A DNA stretch of 64,000 nt from NCBI RefSeq assembly GCF_900107455.1, contig NZ_FNQB01000002.1:124001-188000 (forward strand), read 5' to 3'. The translations under genes were made by a program, and so were the position numbers. Every line of letters starts with the position of its first letter. Within the stretch, counting starts at the first letter, position 1. Source of the DNA: Asanoa ishikariensis (lineage in GTDB: Bacteria > Actinomycetota > Actinomycetes > Mycobacteriales > Micromonosporaceae). Under the pieces are notes generated by a model. It saw only the letters and a program-made list of their open reading frames with translations. It did not search any database and was not told where the DNA came from. Positions 42,183 to 50,539 of this stretch are shown piece by piece.

Positions 42183-43399
42183 GGCCCGAGGCGGCGCACG
42201 AGCGGCAGGGTGGATGCGACGACCCGTTCGCGGTCGTAGCAGACACCGGCCTCGAAGCCGTCGGCGTGCTCGCGCGCGAACACACCGCTCGCGTAGTGGC
42301 TGCCGATGAACAGCACGGTGCGCTCGTGCACCAGCGGGTCGTCCGCCGCCAGCGGCACGCCGCGTGCCCGGCCCGCGGGCGTGGGGTCCATGCCGTGGCC
42401 GAGCAGGTACACCTCGATGCCCCTGGTCGTGATGTAGCCGTACCGCAGCCGCGCCTCGTCGTCGAGGTTCGCGGCGTCGGCCAGGTTGACCACCAGGATG
42501 GCCGCGTCGGAGGTGTGCAGTGCCTGGTTCTCGATGTGCCCCGTCATCGCCGCCAGCAGCGGCGCGGTCGTGAGGTGCACCGCGTCGGTGCGGGAGAGCA
42601 TCTCGAAGGGTGTCTGCTCCGGAACCTGCCGAGGTGTCACCCGGGCCAGCTCCAACGTGGAGCGGTTCGCCACGGCCGGCAGCGGCCCGGGCCGGCCGAA
42701 CAGGTAGCCCTGCGCCAGGGTCGCGCCGAGCGAACGGGCCACCTCGAGGTTGCCCTCGTCCTCGATGCCCTCGGCGAGGATCTGCGCGCCGCTCCGGGCG
42801 GCCTCGTGCAGCACCGCGTTGACCACGTGCGACACCGCCCAGGTGGACGAGTGCGCCTGCACCACGCTTCGATCGATCTTGATGATGTCGGGGTTGACGA
42901 GCGGCATCGCGGCCAGGCTCGACGGTTCGACGCCCACGTCGTCGAGCGCCACTCGGGCGGAGAGCCGCCGCGCCTGGATGACGGCGTCCATCAGGGCCGG
43001 CGGATCCTGTGTCACCGCGCGCTCGGTGATCTCGATGATCACCTGCCGCTCCCGCATCAGGTCGGCGAACACGCCGAGCAGCCGATCCCGGAACGGGCCA
43101 CGCAGCGTGAGCGGGTCGAAGTTGACGAACAGCGCGAAGTCGGTGAATTCGGAGGCGAGGAAGTGCTCGCCGGCCACCCCCGCGCAGAGCCAGTTGAGGT
43201 CGGCCGAGCGGCCGAGCCGGGTCGCCACCTCGAAGAGCGCCGGCGCGGTCTCGTAGCGGCCCGCCGGTCCCCGGGCCAGCGCCTCGAATCCGACAACTGT
43301 TTGGTCGACGATCGAGACAACCGGCTGGAAAACCGGATAAATCGTGCGGTCACGCAGAATCGACTCGAACTCGTCGTCCCGTGGCTGTTCGGCAGCCAT
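42179..43399 (-). CDS. EAL-domain c-di-GMP phosphodiesterase with C-terminal sensor domain
   Basis: 406 residues from ATG 43397-43399. EAL domain about 15-255: GFEALARG (EAL 39-41), VNFDPLTL, IEITE, ALDDVGVE, DIIKIDRSVV, LAEGIEDEG, QGYLFGRP. The residues needed for metal binding and catalysis (E, N, E, D-D, K, E, Q) are all found, so hydrolysis of c-di-GMP to pGpG is expected. The C-terminal 140 residues resemble the DICT sensory domain (YGYITTRGIEVYLLGH, VLFIGSHYASGVF). No membrane segment. Head-to-tail with the LAL regulator upstream (83 nt), which may control it. Confidence 0.88.
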   Translation of the reverse strand: MAAEQPRDDEFESILRDRTIYPVFQPVVSIVDQTVVGFEALARGPAGRYETAPALFEVATRLGRSADLNWLCAGVAGEHFLASEFTDFALFVNFDPLTLRGPFRDRLLGVFADLMRERQVIIEITERAVTQDPPALMDAVIQARRLSARVALDDVGVEPSSLAAMPLVNPDIIKIDRSVVQAHSSTWAVSHVVNAVLHEAARSGAQILAEGIEDEGNLEVARSLGATLAQGYLFGRPGPLPAVANRSTLELARVTPRQVPEQTPFEMLSRTDAVHLTTAPLLAAMTGHIENQALHTSDAAILVVNLADAANLDDEARLRYGYITTRGIEVYLLGHGMDPTPAGRARGVPLAADDPLVHERTVLFIGSHYASGVFAREHADGFEAGVCYDRERVVASTLPLVRRLGP

Positions 43400-43482
43400 C
43401 GCGCCCAGGCCTCCCTTGCGCCGGTGAAGACCTCCGCCATGGGCGAACCTAACAAGCACCGAGCCGCCTGACCTGGTTTCCG

Positions 43483-46215
43483 CTAGCCCGGTGACCCGCC
43501 GCCCAGCGCCCGGGTCAACTGGGCCCGGTTGCGCACTCCGTGCCGCCGGTAGAGCCGGGTCAGCTTCGCCTCGATCGCCTTCACCGACAGGTGGGTGGTC
43601 CGGGCGATCTCCCGGTTGGTCGCGCCGGACAGCACCAGGTCGACGATCCGCCGCTCGGTCTCGGACAGCCCCGGACCCTGCCCGCCGTCGAGCCGGGACA
43701 GCTCGGCCTCCGCCGCGGCCAGCCACGGCGCCGCGCCGACCGTGGCGTATCCGGCGACCGCCTGGACCAGCGCGGACCGGGACGCGCCGCGTCGGTGCGC
43801 GCGCCGCTCCAGCGTGGCGAGGGTGTGCCAGGCCTTGGCGACCTCCAGCGGGTACGGGTGGTCGCCCGCCTCGGCCAGCGCCTCGGCGAGCTCGATCGCC
43901 GCCTCCCGAGGCTCGCCCTCGGCGGCCCGAACGAGCGCGCCGGCCCGGGACAGTCCGAGTTGGACGACGTCGCGGCCGAGCGCGGCGGCCACCGAGCGGG
44001 TCTCGGTCAGCACCTCCACCGCCTCGGCGAGCTGGCCGGTCGCGGCCAGGGCCTCGACGAAGTCGGCATGCCACAGGAAGATCGCCGGGTCGTTGCGGCC
44101 GTGGCGGCGTTCTAGCTCCTGCGCCTTGCGGAACTCGATCACCGCCGCCTCGGGCGCGCCCTGGAAGAGCAGCACCTGGCCGTACGCCGCGCGGGCCAGG
44201 CGCAGCCAGTCTTCGTCGCCGGCCGCGGAGCAGGCCTCGATCGCCTGCACGAGCAGCCCGGCCGCGACCGTGGGCGAGCCGGCCAGGGTCTCGCCGATCG
44301 CGCCGGCCACCAGCCCGTGGCCCGTGGTCGCCTCCATGTCGAGGATCAGCCGCATGCTCTCGCGCCCGGCACGCAGGGCGTCGGCGCCCCGGCCCGAACG
44401 GAAGTAGATCGACGCGGACGCGAGCAGCACGCTGGACAGGTCGCGCAGCGTGCCTGACCGCAGCACCGCGTCGCGCTGCGCCTCGATCACGCGGGTCGCC
44501 TCGGCCATGTCCCCGGCGTACGCCCGGCCGCGCGCGTAGATGGCCGCCGCGTGCACGCTCTCGGTGCTCGGCGGCAGGTCGGCGGCGAGCGACGCGACGT
44601 GGCTGAGCAGCCGGGCGCTCTCCGGGTCGTGCGCGCCGCGGATCAGGGACCGGCTGGCCAGCAACGAGACGAGCTGCTCGGTCGCGCCGGCCTCGCGGGC
44701 CTCCTCCTCGCCCCGCTTGAGCTCCGCGTCGGCGAACTCGATGTCGGCGTCGTAGTAGGCCTTCAGCGCCCGGTAGTGCCGCACCCGGCAGAGCAGCCCC
44801 GGGTCGTCGCCGGCGTCGGCGAACGCGGCGTCGAGCACCGGACCTACGGCCGACTGGTCCTGGCCGGCGAGGTCGACGATGAGCAGCCGCGCGCCGACGC
44901 GTACCGCCGGGTCGTCGGCGGCCGCGAGCGCCGCGGAGGCCAGCCGGTGCGCGTCGGCGGTGAGGCCGGCGGCGTCGGCATACCCGGCGGCCGCGTAACG
45001 GCGCGCGGCGGCGACCCCGCGCAGCGAGTCGGGCGTCCGTTCGGCGGCGCGTTCGGCGAGGTCGGCGGCGACCGCGGGGGCGCCGCGCATGCGGGCGGTG
45101 GTGGCCGCCTCGACGAGCTGCGCGGCCAGGTCCTCGTCGGCGTGCGGCCGGGCCAGCGCCAGGTGCCGGGCCCGCTCGACCGAGTCGTCGGTGCGTCCGG
45201 CGATGTGCTCGTGCGCGGCCGCCCGGGCGCTCGGGGCGGCGTCGGCGTAGACGAGCTCACGCAGCAGGGGATGGGCGAACCGGACCGTGTCGTCGGGACC
45301 GACCGTGGCCACCCCGGCCTCCACCGCGGCGTCCAGCCCGTCCTTGGCGTCGCCGTCGCCGCCGATCAGGGCGACCGTCGGCCGGGCGGCCGCAGCGGCC
45401 CGCAGCAGCACCGGCCCGCTGTGTGCGGGCAGGCTGGCCACCCGCTGGGCGAGCAGCGGGCGGAGCCGCTCTGGCACCGGGAGCGGCTGGTCGACCCCGA
45501 TCGGGCCGCTCCGGGCGACCAGGGTGCGGCTCAGCTCGACGGCGAGCAGCGGGTTGCCCTGGCTGGCCTCGTGCACCCGGGCGATCGTCGACAGCGACAG
45601 CACCGGGCCGAACCGGACCCGCAGGAGGTCGGCGGTGTCGTATTCCGTCAGCGGCGGGAGCAGGAGCTCGGAGACCGGCGCTGGGCACAGGTCGGTGTGC
45701 CGTGGGCCGGCCGACTCGACCCGTTCGGCGCCGAGCAGCCGGACCCGGGCGGCGCCCAGCCGGCGGGCGACGAAACGCAGCACGCCGGCGCTGTGCGGGT
45801 CGACCCACTGGAGGTCGTCGACGAGCAGGAGCACGGTGCGGTTGGCGGCGAGCCGGCGGAGCACCTCGAGCGTGGCGAGCCGGACCGCGAGCTGGTCCTG
45901 CGCGGTGACCGGCGCGGCACCGCGCAGCAACGCGCCGTCGAACGCGGCCCGCAAATGGCGGGGCAGGCCGTCGCCGCTGATCCCGTCGAACAGGTCGACC
46001 AGGGTCAGGTAGGGCAGGCCGGACTCGACCTCGGCGGCGTTGGCGCGCAGCACGATCGGGTCGCCGGCGAGCGCCGGGTAGGCGGCGAGCACGGTGGACT
46101 TGCCGATGCCGGCGGGTCCGTGGACGACCACGCTCTCGCCGGCGGTGAGCCGGGCGTGCAGCTGGTCGAGCACGTCGGACCGGCCGACCGGCGCCGTGTC
46201 GCGGTTGACTACCAC
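43483..46215 (-). CDS. LAL-type LuxR regulator (large ATP-binding)
   Basis: 910 residues. N-terminal AAA/STAND ATPase: Walker A GPAGIGKST (33-41), Walker B LLLVDDLQWVD (about 127-137). A long TPR-like Ala/Leu helical repeat region follows (about 330-830), then a C-terminal LuxR HTH (about 845-905) with LSETERRIVDLVLSGATNREIA and SVKAIEAKLTRLYRRHGVRNR. Such proteins bind ATP and an effector, then activate transcription. It is 76 nt downstream of the Hsp70-like gene on the same strand and could be co-transcribed with it. Paralogue of the regulator at 53639-55891. Confidence 0.9.
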   Translation of the reverse strand: MVVNRDTAPVGRSDVLDQLHARLTAGESVVVHGPAGIGKSTVLAAYPALAGDPIVLRANAAEVESGLPYLTLVDLFDGISGDGLPRHLRAAFDGALLRGAAPVTAQDQLAVRLATLEVLRRLAANRTVLLLVDDLQWVDPHSAGVLRFVARRLGAARVRLLGAERVESAGPRHTDLCPAPVSELLLPPLTEYDTADLLRVRFGPVLSLSTIARVHEASQGNPLLAVELSRTLVARSGPIGVDQPLPVPERLRPLLAQRVASLPAHSGPVLLRAAAAARPTVALIGGDGDAKDGLDAAVEAGVATVGPDDTVRFAHPLLRELVYADAAPSARAAAHEHIAGRTDDSVERARHLALARPHADEDLAAQLVEAATTARMRGAPAVAADLAERAAERTPDSLRGVAAARRYAAAGYADAAGLTADAHRLASAALAAADDPAVRVGARLLIVDLAGQDQSAVGPVLDAAFADAGDDPGLLCRVRHYRALKAYYDADIEFADAELKRGEEEAREAGATEQLVSLLASRSLIRGAHDPESARLLSHVASLAADLPPSTESVHAAAIYARGRAYAGDMAEATRVIEAQRDAVLRSGTLRDLSSVLLASASIYFRSGRGADALRAGRESMRLILDMEATTGHGLVAGAIGETLAGSPTVAAGLLVQAIEACSAAGDEDWLRLARAAYGQVLLFQGAPEAAVIEFRKAQELERRHGRNDPAIFLWHADFVEALAATGQLAEAVEVLTETRSVAAALGRDVVQLGLSRAGALVRAAEGEPREAAIELAEALAEAGDHPYPLEVAKAWHTLATLERRAHRRGASRSALVQAVAGYATVGAAPWLAAAEAELSRLDGGQGPGLSETERRIVDLVLSGATNREIARTTHLSVKAIEAKLTRLYRRHGVRNRAQLTRALGGGSPG

Positions 46216-46291
46216 GCAAGCGAGTCTGCCTTGCGTTCTGTGTGTTGTCGGTCGCCGATCCGGCCTTTTTGCGAAAGCGAAACGCTATTTG

Positions 46292-48340
46292 CTAGCGACG
46301 GTCCTGGATGGTTACGCAGTTGCCCGTTTCGTATCCGCCCTCTTGGTCCTTGACCAGGAGGTCGGCGGCGTCGGAGATGCGCGCGCAGACCTTCGGATTG
46401 GTGCCGATGACATCGCGGTAGTTGCCCTGTTCGATCGAGCGCACCGACGGCTGCTTGTCCTCCAGGTAGAACCGGCCGGGCTGGTCGGACTGGAAGCCCA
46501 TCCGCGCCGCCGGCGGGTTCGTGCCGTCACCACCGTAGATGTGCAGGTGGAAGCCACCGACGTTCTGCGGGGTCGCGCCGCCCCACTCGACGTCGTACTC
46601 GACGACGAACTTCGTGTTGTCGACGAAGGCCGCGGTGATGCAGACCCAACGGGCGTTGCTCTGGATGGCCTCGGTGCACTGCTCTTCCGGTGGCAGCACC
46701 ACCGCGCTCGCGGCTCCCGTGTTGCCCGGCGTCGGGGTCGGGTCGGCGCCGCCGAACCCGAGGTTGTCGCGGTTGACCCAGATCGCCGCTCCGGCCAGTG
46801 CCAGGACCGCCACGACGACACCCGCGACCAGAGCGGTCCGGTTGCGGCCCGGCCTGGTCGGCGCGGGTGCGGGCGGGGCGGAGGGGTAGGCGTACTCGAT
46901 CCGGTGCGGGCGGGGGTCGACAGTCGGCGCGGGTCCCGAGCCGGCGCGGCCCTGGGCGAACGCCTGGGTCCGCGGGGTGGCCTCGGCCGGTTGGGGCGTG
47001 CGCGGCCGGGTCATGCCTGACAGTGGCTGCGGTACGGGTGCGCCGGAGGTTGGCCGCGGTGCGGGGGAGATCGGCCGGGCGGGGGAGATCGGGCGAGCCG
47101 GGGAGACCGGGCGGGCCGGCATCGGAGGCGAGCTGACGGGCGCGCCGGGCATCGGGGCGCTGGGCATCGGTGGTGCGCTCACCGGGGCCGAGCCGGTGGC
47201 CCGGGTCGGTGGGTGGTGGATGACCACCGTGGCGGAGCCGCGCGCCGAGCCCGCGTCCGGTGCCTGCGTGGTGCCGCCCAACGGAGCGCCGGCCAGCCGG
47301 GCCGCGCCGAGGGCCACCGCGTGCTTGGGGTGCGCGTCGACCGCGACCGGCCGGTTGAGCTCCGCCGCCACGAGCTGGGCGACGATCGGCATCCGCGACG
47401 AGCCGCCGACCAGCAGCACCGAGTGCAGTTGCTCGGCCTCGACACCGGCCGAGCGCAGCGCCCGCCGCAACGACTCGATCGAGCCGTAGAGGGCCGGCCG
47501 GACCATGCCCTCCAGCTCGCCCCGCGTCAGCCGGACCTCGGTGGACAGGTTGGGCAGCAGCACCGGGATGGACGCGTCGGTGTCGGCGGACAGTGCCTCC
47601 TTGGCCGCCACGCACTCCTCGCGCAGCCGGGCCACCGCGGCGATCGCGGCCGGGTCGTCCTCGTCGAGCTCGGCCAGCTTGCCGCCGAGTGCCTGGGTGA
47701 CGTGGTGGAAGACCGCCGCGTCGAAGTCGATGCCGCCGAGTCGCTCGATGCCCTCCGGCTGGCCGAGGATCTCGAAGCCCTGTGCGGTCTTGCGCAGCAC
47801 GGCCGCGTCGAACGTCCCGCCGCCGAGGTCGTAGACCGCGACCACGGCGCCGGTGTCGATCCGCTGCTGGCTCGCGTAGAACACCGCGGCCGCCTCGGGC
47901 TCGGTGATGAACGAGACGGGCTCCTCGACGCCGGAGAGCCGCACGGCCTGGCGTAGCAGGTCCGTCTTGTACGGACCCCAGTTGGCCGGGTGCGACACGG
48001 TGATCGCCCGGGGCGCACCGCCCTCCCGGCTGGACACCTCGTCGATGGTCCAGCGCAGCAGCCGGCCCATCAGCGCCTCGGCCGAGTACGGCACGCCGCC
48101 GAGCAGGATCGGCGTGGTGTCACCGAACCGGCGCTTGAACTCCCGCGCGACCCGGTGCGGCTCGCTCAGCCCGCGCCGGTTGGCCGGCTCACCGGTCAGG
48201 AACGTCTCGTCCTCCCGCAGCAGCACCACCGACGGCACGGCGGCCGCCCGGCTGCCCAGCGAGGCGATCTCCGCGTGACCCGCACGCCAGGTCGCGGCCG
48301 CGGTGAAGGTGGTGCCGAGGTCAACGCCGAGTGCGTACAT
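46292..48340 (-). CDS. membrane-anchored Hsp70/DnaK-like ATPase without substrate-binding domain
   Basis: 682 residues from ATG 48338-48340. Residues 1-352 are a full Hsp70/actin-type ATPase domain: phosphate-1 GVDLGTTFT, phosphate-2 DLGGGTFDAAV (171-181), adenosine LLVGGSSRMP (309-318). After it there is no DnaK substrate-binding domain or lid. Instead come a Pro/Ala/Ser linker with repeated ARPISP units (about 355-500), one TM helix (502-522) and an extracytoplasmic domain of about 160 residues with four Cys. This places ATPase inside and a probable disulfide-bonded module outside. Gene is divergent from the acidic protein at 48504 and stands next to the ini-like operon, suggesting a shared role in envelope stress. 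Confidence 0.88.
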   Translation of the reverse strand: MYALGVDLGTTFTAAATWRAGHAEIASLGSRAAAVPSVVLLREDETFLTGEPANRRGLSEPHRVAREFKRRFGDTTPILLGGVPYSAEALMGRLLRWTIDEVSSREGGAPRAITVSHPANWGPYKTDLLRQAVRLSGVEEPVSFITEPEAAAVFYASQQRIDTGAVVAVYDLGGGTFDAAVLRKTAQGFEILGQPEGIERLGGIDFDAAVFHHVTQALGGKLAELDEDDPAAIAAVARLREECVAAKEALSADTDASIPVLLPNLSTEVRLTRGELEGMVRPALYGSIESLRRALRSAGVEAEQLHSVLLVGGSSRMPIVAQLVAAELNRPVAVDAHPKHAVALGAARLAGAPLGGTTQAPDAGSARGSATVVIHHPPTRATGSAPVSAPPMPSAPMPGAPVSSPPMPARPVSPARPISPARPISPAPRPTSGAPVPQPLSGMTRPRTPQPAEATPRTQAFAQGRAGSGPAPTVDPRPHRIEYAYPSAPPAPAPTRPGRNRTALVAGVVVAVLALAGAAIWVNRDNLGFGGADPTPTPGNTGAASAVVLPPEEQCTEAIQSNARWVCITAAFVDNTKFVVEYDVEWGGATPQNVGGFHLHIYGGDGTNPPAARMGFQSDQPGRFYLEDKQPSVRSIEQGNYRDVIGTNPKVCARISDAADLLVKDQEGGYETGNCVTIQDRR

Positions 48341-48503
48341 CGCGGTCGCTCCGGTGGTCGTGGGCAGTTGCTGGATCGAGTGTTCTTGATGGCAGGACGG
48401 CGGTCCGGATGCTGTCGGGAGTCCGACCCCGGCCGGGCGAGGGGGGTGCGGGAGGGGGATGTCCCCGACGCCGGGCACCGCCCGCCGCCCTAGGGTTGGG
48501 CAC

Positions 48504-49052
48504 ATGGACGCGCGACCGCTGAAGGACGTTTTCACCGACCTCGTCGGTGACCCGTCGGCGAACGCTGCGGCGCTGGCCGGAGCGGGCCACGACCTGCCGC
48601 CGGACCTGGTGGCGGAAGCGGTCGTCAGCTTCGCAGGCAGCGCACCCGCGGAGGTCGCCGAGCACCTCGCGCCGTTCGTCACCGCGCACAGCGGCGTCCC
48701 GGTGGAGTCCGAGCTCGAGGAGCCGGCCGGCTGGGCCGAGCTGCTGGCCACCGCGCCCGAGCCCGGCACCGAGCTCGACGACGACGTGCCGCTCGACGTG
48801 CCGCAGGGTGACCACCCCGGCGTCGGCGAGCTGGCCTTCGGTTCTGGCGACACCTCCGGGCAGACCCCGGACCTCGACCTCGACACGGACCCCGGCGGCG
48901 ACCTGGACGACGAGCCGGTCGCCGTCGGCGGGGGTCCCTCGGAGTACCCCGACGACCTCGCCGACGACACCGAGGGCTTCACCGACCTCGACGCGGCGGA
49001 CAACTCCGACGACGGGGACGACGCGGACGAGCCGGACGAGCTCGACGGCTGA
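48504..49052 (+). CDS. acidic two-part protein beside the ini-like operon
   Basis: 182 residues from ATG 48504. The first about 70 residues are a compact helical domain (LKDVFTDLVGDPSANAAAL, DLPPDLVAEAVVSF, VAEHLAPFV). The rest is Asp/Glu/Pro/Gly-rich (more than 40 acidic residues), likely disordered. The split into a short helical head and an acidic tail mirrors the IniB-like protein, though I see no clear sequence homology. Divergent from the Hsp70-like gene, 163 bp between, and converges with the IniC-like gene, 14 nt between stops. No known domain. Confidence 0.7.
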   Translation: MDARPLKDVFTDLVGDPSANAAALAGAGHDLPPDLVAEAVVSFAGSAPAEVAEHLAPFVTAHSGVPVESELEEPAGWAELLATAPEPGTELDDDVPLDVPQGDHPGVGELAFGSGDTSGQTPDLDLDTDPGGDLDDEPVAVGGGPSEYPDDLADDTEGFTDLDAADNSDDGDDADEPDELDG

Positions 49053-49066
49053 GCGGCGGAGCATGG

Positions 49067-50539
49067 TCAGCGGGCCCGACCGTTGAGGTCGGCCAGCAGC
49101 CCCTCACAGGAGCGCACCGCCACCCGGGCGGCGACGGCCATCTCGTGTGCGGTCATCGGGTTCTCCGCGCGTCGCTGCCAGCGCACCAGTGCCTCGGCCG
49201 CCGACGAGCGGATCTGGCCCGCGGCGGCGTCCGGCGGCAGGTCGAGGCGGACGTGCGGCGCGGTGCCGGTGCCGCCGATGACCCGTTCCAGCTCGTCCAC
49301 CACGGCCGGCTTGCCACCTAGCCAGCCGGCGCGCAGGGTGGCCAGCACCCGCAGCTCGTTGAACGGGTGCGCGGACGCGACGATCTCCTCCACCTCGGCC
49401 GCCACGGCCGGGCTGCCGGGTCGGGGCTTGGTGCGGGCCAGCGAGTCGAGGGCGAGCAGCGCCGAGCGGGCCTTGAGCACGTCGCGGCGCTCGAAGAACA
49501 GCGAGCCGAGCACCTCCTGCAGGTCGGTCAGCCCGCTGCGCTCGGTCAACTGGCGGGCCAGCCCGGTTGCGGTGATCTGCGCGTCCTGGCGCAGCAGCGT
49601 GCTGGCCAGCCGGACGCCGTAGAGCCCGAAACGGGCCAGCAGCGCCTCGCGCTCGATCGAGGTCAGCCCCAGTTCGGGCAGCGCGTTGACGAACCGGTCG
49701 GCGGTGAGCAGCAGCTCCTCGGCCGGCTTGACCTCGAGCGCCGCGACCGCCCGCAGGTGCCGCACCTCGGACTCGGTCAGCGTCGCCGCCGTTTCCGCGA
49801 GCAGGCCGGCCACGGGTACGACGGTCTGCACCACCCGCCGCACGTTGGCGTCGCCGGCCAGCCGGTTGGCGATCCGCCGGGCGGAGGCCATCGCGTCGAG
49901 CCGCCCGACACCGATCTCGTCAGCCCGGGACAGCACACCGATCGCGTTGACCGGGTTGGGCCGGGACACCTCGGTGTCGTGGAAGGCGTGCAGGAACTCC
50001 AGGTCGTTGGCGTGCAGGTGGCGCATCAGGTAGAGCACCGCGTCGGCCGGCGTCTCCTCGTCGTCGGGCGCGAGCAGCTCCCACGCCCGCCGGGTGACCC
50101 GCTCGGAGAGCGAGCCGATGCCGGGCGTGTCGATCAGCGTGGCCCGGCGCAGGGCCTGCGTGGGCCAGGTGATGTCGAGCGAGTGCACGTCCTCCGGCGC
50201 GGTGCCGCCCAGGTCGACCTCGATCGCGCCGTCGTCGCGAGTGAACCGGAGCTGGCGCGCGTCGCCCGTGTGCGGGTGGAGGGTGACCCGGTAGGTGTGC
50301 CCGTCGCGGTACCAGGTGACGATCCGCGTGCACTCGCCCGCGTCGGTCGGCGCGAGCCGGTCGGCCACCAGCGCGTTGAGCAAAGTGGACTTGCCGGACT
50401 TGACCCGGCCGGCGATCGCCACCCGCAGCGGTTCGTCGAGCCGCTCACGGACCTCGGCGATCCGCCCGTCGAAGCCACTGCCCCGATAGACCCCCGCGGC
50501 CCGGGTCAACGCCGCCCGCGTCCGTTCGACGAGCGTCAT
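49067..50539 (-). CDS. dynamin-like GTPase, IniC-like
   Basis: 490 residues from ATG 50537-50539. GTPase domain: G1 GRVKSGKST (44-52), G3 DTPGIGS (137-143), G4 SRAD (204-207), with the rest helical. Length nearly equals mycobacterial IniC (about 490). No strong TM helix. Its ATG overlaps the stop of the IniA-like gene (ATGA at 50536-50539). In mycobacteria IniA and IniC are co-expressed dynamin-like proteins that remodel membranes, and IniA itself can cut lipid membranes. This protein is probably the hetero-partner of the upstream one. Confidence 0.85.
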   Translation of the reverse strand: MTLVERTRAALTRAAGVYRGSGFDGRIAEVRERLDEPLRVAIAGRVKSGKSTLLNALVADRLAPTDAGECTRIVTWYRDGHTYRVTLHPHTGDARQLRFTRDDGAIEVDLGGTAPEDVHSLDITWPTQALRRATLIDTPGIGSLSERVTRRAWELLAPDDEETPADAVLYLMRHLHANDLEFLHAFHDTEVSRPNPVNAIGVLSRADEIGVGRLDAMASARRIANRLAGDANVRRVVQTVVPVAGLLAETAATLTESEVRHLRAVAALEVKPAEELLLTADRFVNALPELGLTSIEREALLARFGLYGVRLASTLLRQDAQITATGLARQLTERSGLTDLQEVLGSLFFERRDVLKARSALLALDSLARTKPRPGSPAVAAEVEEIVASAHPFNELRVLATLRAGWLGGKPAVVDELERVIGGTGTAPHVRLDLPPDAAAGQIRSSAAEALVRWQRRAENPMTAHEMAVAARVAVRSCEGLLADLNGRAR

